From assembly GCA_900169235.1 (NCBI GenBank), contig FWCC01000260.1:39202-103201 (forward strand): a stretch of DNA of 64,000 nucleotides, in the 5' to 3' direction. This document shows, one piece after another, positions 34,471 through 44,648 of this stretch (position 1 is the first letter of the stretch; each line of letters opens with the position of its first letter). The notes below the pieces were generated by a model. The model searched no databases and was not told where the DNA came from. It was given only the letters and a program-made list of their open reading frames with translations. This stretch comes from Zarea fungicola (lineage: Eukaryota > Ascomycota > Sordariomycetes > Hypocreales > Cordycipitaceae). Both the position numbers and the translations under genes were made by a program.

Positions 34471-36346
34471 ATGCTGAGCTGGTTAGTTGTACTTTCCTGG
34501 AAGGAGCTTCCGAGTTCTATCTGACGTGATAATAGCAAGGCCTGTCGCCGCTCGCATTACAAATGTAAGCTCCATGATCAAGTTCCCCGCACCTGACCCT
34601 GCCTCAGCTCGCGAGACTTACCTGGCCAGGTGACGGGCAGTTTCCACGGTGTAGGCGCTGTGAGAAAGCTGGAAGGGAATGTCAAAGAGATCAACCCAGA
34701 CAATTCTACCATGCTTCCCGAATCAGCGACAGCGAGAGCTTCCCCGTGAGTCAAGCTTGGTTACCTGTAAAAGCAAGTAGGTACTCTCTCCTCCGGCATG
34801 GGGAAGCCGGCTCTGGAATCTTTGGGAGTTGCTAATGGCTAGTTGTCAAAGGCAATCTGCAGTTCATCCACCTTGCGAACGGCGCCAATCCTCAAAGCAC
34901 GGAAGAGACAGCACCAGGGTCGGCAGCTCAGCACGCAGAAGCACTGTCCCCACAGCAGACAGAAGCGAATATTGTTGAGGCAGCCTTTCATACAGCTGAG
35001 AACGAAACTGTGCTTTCATGTGATAGTATCCCTGAGTCCAGTATACCTTGTTCGTCACCTAGTGACAGCCGTTCGAACATATTGGTACTGACGCCGGACG
35101 AAAATACAAGGACAGCGACCAATCCAGTAGAGTCTGGCTCTGTGGGGTGCCTGTATTTGGATCCGCCGACCTGGCCACTAGAGGATGAAGAGGACGCGAC
35201 TCTACTGCAGCATTTCATCAATGAAGTGGCTTTACTGGTTTGTTCAACCTAGCATACAGCCATTTCCGTACCGGGCATATTTAGTGGGATCTATGCTGAG
35301 CTAATCTTTGACAGTTTGACTTCTGCGACAAAAACCGCCATTTCGCGACCGTCGTACCTCAGCGCGCGCGGATGTGTAGTACGCTACTCAGCGCGGTGCT
35401 ATCGCTCTCGGCGCGCCATTTAAGTCTGGTCAGCGACCTTGATAGTGCTGTTGCAGATAGGCATTACGATAAATGCTTGCAGACTTTAATCCCGGCGCTC
35501 AACGACGTATCTTCTGCGTGCGATGAAACTTTGTTGATAATTGTGGTTATACTTCGGTTGCTTGAAGAGTTCAACGTTCCAATAGTCGGCGCCGACAACC
35601 AAGGCCATCTCGTTGGCGCTAGGTCGCTCACTGGGCTGCAGGAAAATCTGGGGATCGATTCCAGCCTCCGTCAGGCCGCCTATTGGGCTTCTTTACGTCA
35701 GGAAATATATATCTCCCTACGAGATCGACGCGGCATTCTACTAAATTTGGAACCCTTCCATAAATTTCAAGCTCTACAACCAGGAAGCAGATACTCATTG
35801 GCCTGTGCAGCCACGATTCATTGTGCAAGAACCATCACGTTTGCATATGGTCACGAATCACCGCAATCGTATTCAACAACATACGCGGAGCTTCATGACG
35901 AAAATAAACGTATATACAGCCATAAAGATGGACAGCCCTTTTACTACAGAGCGAGAGGTAGCGGTTTTCCAGACATTCGGTACGAGACGGAAGATCAAAT
36001 TATAGCAGCTCAATATTCAACTCTTGCTCGTATTTTGTTGGATTTATCCGGGTTGCCGGCCGCTCAGACAGGCGCAGCGCCACGTCGCGCATGGCACATC
36101 GTCAGAGAGCAAGTTCGCCAACATGTATGGACCATGTGCGGTGTCGGATTGTCCAATACGACAAGCCCCGCAGCGATACTTATTGCATGTATGGCTATCC
36201 ATCTATCGATAGAGTGCTTCGATACACAGGGTGATATGGAGTGTCTAACTAGTGTTCTCCAGTTAACGGAAAGAACGCGTGGGTGGCCCACGGCGGCTAT
36301 TGGAGGTCTACTCCAGTACAATCAGAAGCAAAGAACAATTGAATGA
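34471..36346 (+). CDS. Zn2Cys6 transcription factor, 534 aa, zinc cluster split over three exons
   Basis: Exons are 34471-34481, 34536-34564, 34630-34776, 34852-35237 and 35315-36346. The first exon is only 11 nt. Joining the first three gives MLSCKACRRSHYKCDGQFPR then CRRCEKAGRECQRD, a perfect C-x2-C-x6-C-x6-C-x2-C-x6-C cluster starting at residue 4. That outcome is strong evidence for the small exons. A Ser/Pro/Glu-rich linker of about 110 residues follows. After it comes a helical fungal-specific transcription factor domain (ALLFDFCDKNRHFATVVPQ; LLSAVLSLSARHLSLV; GLQENLGIDSSLRQAAYWA). It should be a nuclear regulator. Its place directly after the alpha-galactosidase gene suggests that it controls the neighbouring sugar genes; this is inference. 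Confidence 0.85.
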
Positions 36347-36409
36347 TGTAATTTTTTTTAAAACATTTAGTGAGATTGGTCTCACCGTCGTGAATTAGAT
36401 GCATAATGC

Positions 36410-37522
36410 TCAAACGCCATCGCTGTCGCGTTCGTAGTATTAGTAAACTTAGAAACAGGCAATGGAGCTACTAAGCTTTGCTTACCCAACATTGAAAAGG
36501 TTGCACCACCTTTGGTCGTATGGTTTGGACTTGTCACAAAATCGTAGATCGGTTGCGAGTCTAATAATGTTCCCCGCACTATGGTTGATCGTCGAGGCAT
36601 GGATCTGTACGCGATATCAGATTAGCCATAGATACCAAAATAACCTTGTTGCAGAAAACCGCCGTACCATATACGGGAGGTGTATCACCACATCACCTGC
36701 TTCATACTCTGCTGCCATCCATCGCTTGCCGTGGTCCAAGGCAAATGCAGCTGGGTCATTTGAGAGAAGGCCATTTGAAAGCATATTTTTGTTGAAGGCA
36801 TTGTTCACTTCCGTTTCCGAGAAGCCAGAATTTCGGGCCCGCTCAGCGAATTCATTTTCAAGCCTTTCACCAAGCTCTAGGCTATTCTCAAGGTATATAA
36901 GCCCACCACCATCGATGCTGATATCTCCTAAGGGGCACCAGGAAGTCAAATTGGATAGACCACCCCATCTTAAGAAAATTTGATCGTAATGGACTCCAAT
37001 TGCTTGTGACCCTGGAATATTGTTCCGGAGCAAGCTTCGACGAAAGAGCATTGTATTTTGTCCCCACCCTGTCAGGCGTTCCACGAACTGGGCGAGTGCA
37101 GGGTGCTGACAGAAGTCATCCGTATACCACGGCTCACTGTGTGCTTGAATGGCTAGGTCGACGAATAGTTGGGCCTTGTCACCCCCGGGGCGAGCATTCT
37201 GGCCTGTTGACCCAGCACCTATTCCAGGAAACCCTGCAATGTCTTTGGCGTCGTCAAACACGCCATCCACAGGTGAAGAACCAGGCTTTAAAACACCGCT
37301 GCGCGATAAAAATTCGAAATATCTCTGACGAGTTCTGAGGATATCAGCTCTGGGAAGCAGACCTTTAATCCACAGATATCCATCCTGCTGCAGTCTATTT
37401 AGCAGAATGTGAGGTGGCTCCTCAGCCGACGATGGCTGCAGAGCTGTGACGTTATCACTAGCCAGTTGGCCATCGTTGACGAACAGGGGCGGGATCGCTG
37501 CTTGGCTGCCCATTTTCTGCAT
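36410..37522 (-). CDS. Phytanoyl-CoA dioxygenase (PhyH)-family oxygenase, 328 aa
   Basis: Exons 37522-36668, 36604-36486 and 36422-36410 (minus strand) join in frame. The last exon is just 13 nt; it turns a premature stop into the family-like ending NLFNVGDGV. Features of the PhyH Fe(II)/2-oxoglutarate-dependent fold are LNRLQQDGYLWIKGLLPRAD near the N-terminus, the metal-binding HxD in AIGVHYDQIF (residues about 195-205), the distal His in MIHASTINHSAG, and a 2-oxoglutarate-binding Arg candidate in RLATDLRFCDKSKPYD. No signal peptide is seen, so it is probably cytosolic. The substrate is unknown: fungal members hydroxylate lipids or secondary metabolites, but no biosynthetic neighbour is present. 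An in-frame TTG lies upstream; the ATG at 37522 or 37513 is the likely start. Confidence 0.85.
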
Positions 37523-39105
37523 AATGTAACAAAGGTGGGTAGACAAAAATGCAAGGTGATATTTGAGAGTCGGCTTGAGTATGCAACAAACCTAATGGCT
37601 TTGGCTGTTAAAAAACAATTGTAGAAAATAGGACAGAATATATATCTTCATATTTGGGCAAGGTGGATGCACAAATGGAGCTGGCGGACCTAGCAGTCGG
37701 ACCCAGTTTCCTCTTCTGGAGATGCGGAAACTTGCCCCAAAGCAGTAAAACTGCGCTAAAACGTTGTCCCAACAGGTTAAAAGTGCCTGGAAACCAATGT
37801 GGCGGCCTTAGAATACCCTTTTCTTATGGAAGGCAGACAGCTGTTAAATTGCCGGTAGCAGCATTGCGCCATTAACGGATGGCATGCAACGAAGGACCTG
37901 GAATGGGGGTATATTTAGACCAAGTTCCTGATTGTATTATGGTCGCGTATACAGAGCATACATGACACCAATAAACGTAGCAGGTACTAAATCTTGCATA
38001 TAACTATGTGCACGCAAACAGCCATTCTTCATCAACCAATAGTATCACCTTTATCTCCGGGTTGGACGAGCAGATGGTGGTTTTAATAATGACAATACTT
38101 CTATATTAAGCAGAGGTTTGGTAGCGCGGTAGATCCGGGTTTGCCACCAGTAACAATTTGAGCAGCTGCAGTTCACTTTATTATTCTTATTACTCTTATT
38201 ATTTTCGCATGCCAATTTTAAATATGGTGGTGGTGTTGACGCGCTTCTGATTAATGAGCCTCTGAAAAGCTGCTCCCACCCCAAGACGCTATTACTCCTT
38301 TGTCAGGCTCGTGCGTCTCTGAGTTGTTCTGGCGAAACTGTGCAGTTGAGTATCACCGTTTACACTCTGCATTACTCCTTTTCTTGCCACTAGGTTGCAA
38401 AAACCCCACCAAGGCCATATATTACTAAGCTAAATCGGAATTATCTATCATTATAAATGCTAACCATCCTGCTGAACTTATTTTGGCCACATCTATAGAG
38501 TAAAGTTTCCGTTGAGCAATCGTCGTACACGTGAACACCCACCACATCCTACCACTACGCAGTGGTGGTGCTGGCACAGGTACCCTATATCTCTTTGGGA
38601 ACGCTAAGCTGTCTCTTTGAGCACTTCTACTATTCGAAGGTTAAATAAGCGGTACTGAGGAAATGGAGGCGCCCTCTGCTAGCGATTGAGAGACGAACTA
38701 ATTGATCAAGCAGACCCACAGGTTGTTAAACACCGTGTTAATTTCTTTTGTTACGTGAAAACATGTACCAACAAGCCCTACGCCGCGGTAAAGCTGTACT
38801 ACGGCACATCTCTTGCTAAACCTAAAGATTGACCACAGACGTTCAACAACACTATACTATAAAATACAGTACATTACAACAGCTGTCTCATTGAATCTCT
38901 AGCGTCACCACAAAATAGCCAGCCTTGGAAATATTCAGCATCAGTTCAGGCAAGTCAGAAGAGACTCCTCGGACATAACTGCCAAAGCCGTCTAAAGATT
39001 TTAGTGCCTAGCCTTCTAGTAAAACCGGCGCACAAAGTAGCACTACTGCCATGTATCTGCCCGGTTTCAGTTTGCATAAGCTGATCAATCATCGTCTCGC
39101 CACAG
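37523..39105. other. Gene-free 1.6-kb stretch
   Basis: No supported gene. It contains the hairpin annotated at 38541-38570. Confidence 0.55.
38541..38570. repeat. Imperfect palindrome resembling the transposon terminal hairpin
   Basis: ACCACT and AGTGGT flank ACGC, with further CACCAC/GTGGTG pairing outside. The left arm, with its flank CCCACCACAT, matches the first bases of the right end of the transposon at 44368. I found no matching second end. Confidence 0.3.
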
Positions 39106-40079
39106 TCAGTATCTACTACCAGCTGCCTTGGCTTTGCTTAAGGCATCCTGAATCATCTTCCTCTCGCTCCCACCCGACTCTCCACACTTTGCTTCTACAT
39201 GTTCTAACGAGTCTACCCATACTTTCCATCTCTCTAGACCAAATCCTTTCCAGTCTCTGTCGCGATACTGAGAACCCGCCTGTTCACCAGACAGCATGTC
39301 GTCGAATCTAAGATTCTTCTCGCTGCAACTCCAAACCGTATCCGCAGCGTAGATGAACCAAAGGCAAGCGACCTGGAGCGTCGTCGTGCCTAGAAGTTCG
39401 TGTGGTTGTATCTCGGCTTCGAACGCTGCACGCAATGAGTAGAATGCGATGTGGGTGAAATCAATGGGGTTTCTACCCCATTCCAGCTCCTTGGGGGCGG
39501 CTTGGGTGAGTTGAGCAAGAAAAGCTGTGAGATTTACCCAACGTCGTTTCCGTACGGGCAGCATTTCGTCATCTTGTGAGCCTGGAGCGTAGTAAGCATT
39601 TGAGGAAAAGAGTTCCCGTGTGAGGAGAACTTACGGCTGTGGATAAAGGCGGGACTACGGTCCCAAGGCCCGAGCTCATCTCGATACGCCCTGTTGGCAC
39701 TAAAGATGAAGCAGTCGTTCTCGGTCCACAGAGGCTTGTCGTCCTGGTACTTCAAAGGGATACCCGTATCGGGGTCATGCTCAGTTTCGCTATAGAGCCG
39801 CGTAGCAAAGTCTACCAGTTGCCCCTGATTAGCCGCATCTGTGCGGCTGGCAATTTCTGTGAGACTTTCCGCGACGTTGTAGGGAACACAGTATCTCGAG
39901 TCTGTGACTTCCGCCGCATCGATAACAAACAGCCTGTGAATCTCGCGCAAAGCGTCACCTGGGGTAAACTCTTCCTGCTCCGTTAGTCTGCGAAGAGTTT
40001 CGAACTCTGGCGATGACAGGAGCTCTTCATAGGTAAAGTCATCCATGGCCAAAGCCCTCTGCCGTGGCGTGAGGGACAT
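39106..40079 (-). CDS. DUF3632-like fungal protein, 306 aa
   Basis: Exons 40079-39635 and 39581-39106 (minus strand) join in frame. The N-terminal half reads DFTYEELLSSPEFETLRRL, then LFVIDAAEVTD and LVDFATRLYSETEHDPDTG. The C-terminal half has RRWVNLTAFLAQLTQAA, IAFYSLRAAFEAE and VACLWFIYAADTVW. This matches my memory of DUF3632 proteins, soluble helical fungal proteins of unknown function, often encoded in expanded families. No catalytic motif, signal peptide or membrane span is visible. The frame extends upstream to a TTG at 40100; the ATG at 40079 is chosen, and an ATG 11 codons later (MDDFTYEE) is also possible. Family assignment is by resemblance only. Confidence 0.65.
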
Positions 40080-41547
40080 TGTTGGCCCAGGAAGTCGCAA
40101 ATGCGAAAGAACTTTGCAAGGATTGAATGGCGTCCGTGGCGTACGAGATCGGTGACATAAATAAACGCTGGTGGTGCAGCACGACGCTCCGTTTTGTGGC
40201 AGCGCCTACTGCATGAGGTGTTTCCACCAGGCTGTGTTGGAACAAGTATAGCAACCAAGTTCAGCAATGCACAAGCTCCATTTTAAGAGTCTTTATTAGA
40301 AGTGATCCACTTGCATAAGCCAACGGAAATACTCTCATCAGCAGGAAGCTGCCAAAACAGAGAATAGCAGTGCCTTTATGGAAAAGAGATGTCGTCAGAA
40401 AACCTTATTCTTGCAGCAAATGCTGACAAGGATGACCATTCACCAATCTTGGAGTTTATAAGAGTGGTTGCAATACTGTTGAGGCATAGCAAACGCGTAG
40501 TAATGGCAGATAGTGGACCCTCTTCGAGGCGCAATGGGCTACGGAGGAAGAGGTAAGCACTTAAAACTCGAGCGGCATTGAGACAACGCTTGTAATGTCC
40601 GCTTACCCGAAAGGAAACCAAAAAAGTCGCGCAGCCACACAACAAAATCAGAATAGGGCTGACAGCGGAGATGCAACAGTGGAAGCAGTAAAACCGGTGG
40701 CTGCTTACCCAACGTTTTGTAGTATATATTGGTCGATACTCGTATTGGAAGCCATAAATAGACAGCTCCATATATACATGTCGCTATTACGATGGTTAGA
40801 ATGACAAGAAGAACGTAGCTTGACACTCTTTGCTAAGTATGAAAAGAGTGAGAACAATGTATCTAATGAACCTACTAATCACAAATTCAGCTAATACTAC
40901 TCCGTAGAGGTTTCCCATTCTGGCGAGCACCCAATTCGACCTCACTTCTTGTAGCTCAGAATTTCTTCATCGGCTGTATAATCGCCATTAAGTTCAATGC
41001 TACATGTAATTTAGAAGGAGCCCTAGTTTTAACCCTACCAAGAATGCCTGGTAGTGAATGAAGACGATACGTACTAAAAAGGGTCTTTTACAAGGCTATC
41101 GTGAAATCCATTCAATACACTAAGCAACCTAGTAGGAGTTGCTTCAAGGAGGACACAAGCCCGGATATAACGCCTGCCATCGGCATGTCAAGCCCGTTAA
41201 GACCTAGAAGCGGGAACCGAGCCGAAAGAGGCAAGGGGTTGGTCCTTTCTTATTTTTGGAAATACCCAGACAAGTGCTCTGTTTAGTTTAATCCTTACTG
41301 TATCTTCCCTTGTTCCTATTTTTGGGCTTAGCCGTAATACAATCCTCCGCCTCAACCCTGCACCGCCTGGTTGATTGCTATCATGTCTGTATAAAGACCA
41401 ACGGCATTCTCCAAAGTTAGACTGCTACCCTCATTACACAGAATTCAGAAACAGCATTTCAATTACAAGACTTTCAGCTACTTCTACTCCTTTCTCCTAT
41501 TTCTTCCAAATATTCTTCCAACTGTCAGCAACCTTCAATCCGGCACG
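40080..41547. other. Gene-free stretch upstream of the RNase-like gene
   Basis: A hydrophobic minus-strand frame at 40539-40826 begins with GTG and has no in-frame ATG, so I do not call it. A plus-strand TATAAA at 41390-41395 lies about 153 nt before the ATG at 41548 and may serve that gene. Confidence 0.5.
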
Positions 41548-42161
41548 ATGCTTGTGAACCTCAAGAGCGTTTTCCTCTTTGGCCTGGTGGCCCTGTCACA
41601 GGCCGAGCCCATCCGTCGATTTGAAAGAGACACAGCTGGGTCCAGCGACCTTGATATCCGAGCAAAGGGAAAGTCTGTCACTGACTTTCTCTGTCCCGAT
41701 AAGAAGCTCTTAACCAAGAATGATGTCGGCTCAGCACTTGTCAAAGGCAGGGATCTTGAGAATCAGAAGAAGAAGGTTGGTGGCAAGTATCCCGGCTTTT
41801 TCGGGAACGAGGGAAATGGCGGATCCATCTTTGGCGCCTCAGCAGAGCTCAGGGAGTTCCCTATCATCCCAAATTCTGTCTACAACGGTAAGTGCTTCAA
41901 TGTAAAGCCTCTAAGGCTATGGCTATTTGTACTGACATGTGGATCACAACAGGGGGAAATCCCGATAAGTATCGAGTAGTGTTTAAAGCTGGCGGCAAGA
42001 AGGACTTTGTGGGTGTAATGGTACACGGCGCCGCGAACTCCTTTCAGCGCTGCGATCCAGCTCCGGCTGCTCCCCCTCCAGCAGCTACTACTACTAAACC
42101 CCCTGCGGCTGCTACTCCGCCACCAGCCGCTGCTAAGCACACCACGACTAAGAAGTTCTAG
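41548..42161 (+). CDS. Secreted ribonuclease T1/N1-like protein with Pro/Ala-rich tail, 182 aa
   Basis: Exons 41548-41887 and 41953-42161 join in frame. A signal peptide (MLVNLKSVFLFGLVALSQA) precedes a domain matching the guanyl-specific RNase N1/T1 layout: VTDFLCPDKK, TKNDVGSALVKGRDL, KYPGFFGNEG, ELREFPI, YRVVFKAGG, then DFVGVMVHGAANSFQRC. The Glu of REFPI, the Arg of YRVVF and the His of VMVHG align with catalytic residues of RNase T1. The His normally found in the YPH segment is Gly (YPG), so activity could be reduced or absent. Two Cys at the domain ends probably pair. A tail of about 30 residues rich in Pro, Ala and Thr ends in lysines. It could be a small secreted RNase or an RNase-like effector; which is unknown. 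Confidence 0.8.
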
Positions 42162-42426
42162 GGACCTAACAGTCCTGCTTGCTGCTGGCCGCGCTCACTG
42201 GATCTAAACCCCACATTGTCGAATAAGCGTTGGTGAAAATAGAGGAAGCTTTCAGCCGGAAGTTTAAATTGGTTGTCATTCTGTAGGAAGAAAGATTTTA
42301 GCATGATTAGCAAGAACTATAGGCATATGCTATCTCTTATTCTACTGGAGGAGTAAAGAACAGCGTATTTGTAGAAAAGCTAGAAAGTGAAAGTAGGTCT
42401 CTAACCCTAAGAGGCTACATGGGCTA

Positions 42427-42511
42427 GCCCCCAGCACTTCGTACTGGGGGCTCACCACCTTCGTGACCACCCCACCTCCGTGACCACCTTGTCGCGACCT
42501 TCTAACTTCGA
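42427..42511 (+). repeat. Left terminal inverted repeat
   Basis: A terminal hairpin (42427-42449, arms around TTCGT) is followed by the conserved 62 bases at 42450-42511. Inside, GTGACCACC appears twice, perhaps as transposase binding sites. Confidence 0.9.
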
Positions 42512-42539
42512 ATTGAAATTAAAAAATAACAATAAATAG

Positions 42540-44262
42540 GAAAAATATATTTTCTAGCTCATTTTATATAGCTTCTTCGCTTCTCTACTGCCATCTGTTT
42601 TTTAAGCTCTACATCTATCTGCTTTTACTCTCGTTCCGCGGCTTTCTTCTCACGCTCAATGCGCCGTTGGGCCTTCTAAAGCTCTTATTAATCTCGCAAT
42701 GCTGTCATTATACGCGCATTTTCAATAGAAATAACTCCTCTAGACTAAATATAGTAATTACGTCGATTTTTTTCCCTATAACGTTTTTCTTAAGCTTTTT
42801 CTATCTCATCAAAGTGGTTAGAAAGCTCCTTAAACTCAACAACTAGCGCTATGGCTCCCTTCTTCATTTTCTTAATCTTCACGCCTAGGCAATAGATTTC
42901 ATAGTAATCATCATTGTCTTCTCAAATTCGTTTTTCTAATCACTTAATTAACTTAAAACTTTTTCTAAAATTTCTAGAATTTAATAAGGTACCTAGAATT
43001 AAGGAATTTAGCTCCTTAGAAAGCGCTCTATCTTCCTAATCAGAAAGATCCTCAATAGCTTCAATTATAAGCGCTGACTCTAAAGCTAGGTGTAGGCAAT
43101 CAATCTAGTGAAGGATAACCTAAGGATTTATAGGATAAATTCCTATCATTTTAAAGGCCTTGATAATAGACATTATTTTAAGTGATTTAGCGCGTATCTC
43201 ATTAATGACAGCTAGGAAATCCTCCTTCTATATAGTGTTAATTCCATTCCAAACCATATTATTAACGGCATTAGAATGCCAATACTTCATAGGAGAGAAT
43301 ATTACCACATCTAGTGGCTAAAGAAGGTATGTTAACTGTGGTAGAAGCCCGAAAGGAACAATATCATGCTCAAAGGCATAGTCAATAAATTCTCTTATAT
43401 AATGCAAACCACAGCCATCGATAATTAGAAGCCGTGTATCTCCTAAAGCCTTTACCTTTATATACTTCTCAAAATGCTATAGCCAGGATAGGCTCAATTA
43501 ATCATTCATATAGCCAGATTCTAATACACTAATAATGTAATTATCAGGCAGATTAGGCGTCTTAAACCACTTTAATTGGTAGACCTTTCTAGTAAGAATA
43601 ATAAAGCCTAGAATATGCTCTCTAATAGCCGATATAGACTCAATATAAGTGGCATATTCTATATTAGTTAGAATGCCTAATAAAGAAGCATTCTTATGCC
43701 TTAAAGTAACCACATAGTTACCTTTTAACATATTAATTTAAAAGCCTATTTTGTCCATATTCTAAATAGCATCCTGGGTAATTTAATAGTCCTAGATGAC
43801 ATTTTGAAGCTTTTGAAAGTATTTTTTAATAGGTTTTTTGCTTTTAGCCACTTATCTATCCTAGCATTGAGTTTTCTACTTCTAAATATAAAGGTTATGG
43901 CGAGAAATGAAGCAGTTAACCTAGTTCTTTCCAACGGTCGGATTTTCAGTACTACCCTTAGGAAGCCAGCGCTTTATAATTCGGCAGGCAGCGGAAATAA
44001 TATAATTCTTTTATATAGAAAGATTAAGGTCATTAAGGCGCTTAATTATAGCCAAAAGCCCGGCTTCTTCACCTTCTAAAAGGTTGGCATTGAGGTGATG
44101 TTTACCGCCAGGCGCTGAAATTCCCTTCATACGGCGTCGGAGCTTTAATTAGTTAACGCCATATTCCTTTGCAACCGTGCTAATTAGCAGGTCAGGATTT
44201 TCCTTAAGTTCTTATAGGCATGAGGCGATGAAAATTTCGTCACTTATGTCGTCGTTTTCCAT
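42540..44262 (-). pseudogene. Transposase of pogo/Fot1 type (HTH plus DDE), multiple stops
   Basis: Starting at an ATG at 44262, one continuous minus-strand frame can be followed for about 570 codons if its many TAA and TAG codons are read through. The N-terminus (ENPDLLISTVAKEYGVN) looks like the CENP-B/psq helix-turn-helix. The middle contains LKWFKTPNLPDNY and, near 43437-43357, LLIIDGCGLHYIREFIDYAF followed by FGLLPQLTYLLQPLDVVIFS, the conserved second-Asp block of DDE_1 transposases. The C-terminus is a charged coil. Stops often lie where Trp or Gln would be expected, the outcome of C-to-T changes on either strand. Frameshifts are few, which argues for RIP rather than slow neutral decay. 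Confidence 0.88.
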
Positions 44263-44284
44263 GATTTGCGGTGGCAATTACGCG

Positions 44285-44368
44285 TCGAAGTCAAAAGGTC
44301 GCGACAAGGTGGTCACGGAGGTGGGGTGGTCACGAAGGTGGTGAGCACCCACTACAGAATGTGGTGGG
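44285..44368 (-). repeat. Right terminal inverted repeat
   Basis: The reverse complement of 44285-44346 matches 42450-42511 at 60 of 62 positions. The outer bases (about 44347-44368) form a hairpin of different sequence but the same size as the left end. Confidence 0.9.
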
Positions 44369-44648
44369 TATCACGCGTAGGTATTTTACAACACAATACA
44401 ATCCTCTTGCCTAACACTGGACAAGCTAAGATAAACTTAGAAGTCAGCTTATCTCCCTATTTTTCGCTTTCTCTACCATATGTCTTGTTTAGTAAGTTTA
44501 CTAGAAAGTGGCTTCCTTTAACCGAGAGCTTTAAATAATGCCATTGTTCATTGCTGTATAAGCCTTATTAATTTACACAGGTTAAACTATGTAATGGTAG
44601 GACATGAATCTAGTTAAATTGAATTTTGAAGACAAGTAGTTGCAAACA

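Larger units (their letters stand above)
42427..44368. mobile_element. Fot1/pogo-like DNA transposon, RIP-degraded
   Basis: A 1.94-kb element has long terminal inverted repeats and a dead transposase gene on the minus strand. It is flanked by TA at 42425-42426 and 44369-44370, as expected for Tc1/mariner/pogo target-site duplication. Each end starts with a hairpin of about 23-24 bases. This is followed by a 62-bp segment repeated in inverted orientation at the other end with 60 of 62 matches, and both mismatches are transitions. The interior is strongly AT-rich compared with flanking genes, with the TAA/TAG-rich pattern RIP leaves in repeats. It cannot move on its own, though its ends might still be recognised by an active relative. 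Confidence 0.9.

Noticed and set aside
40376..40826. Hydrophobic minus-strand frames resembling a membrane-protein N-terminus
   Set aside because: The frame starts at GTG with no in-frame ATG, and the attempted splices give no family-like continuation.
42400..42412. TAACCCTAAG near the transposon border as a telomere-like seed
   Set aside because: A single occurrence of less than two repeat units.
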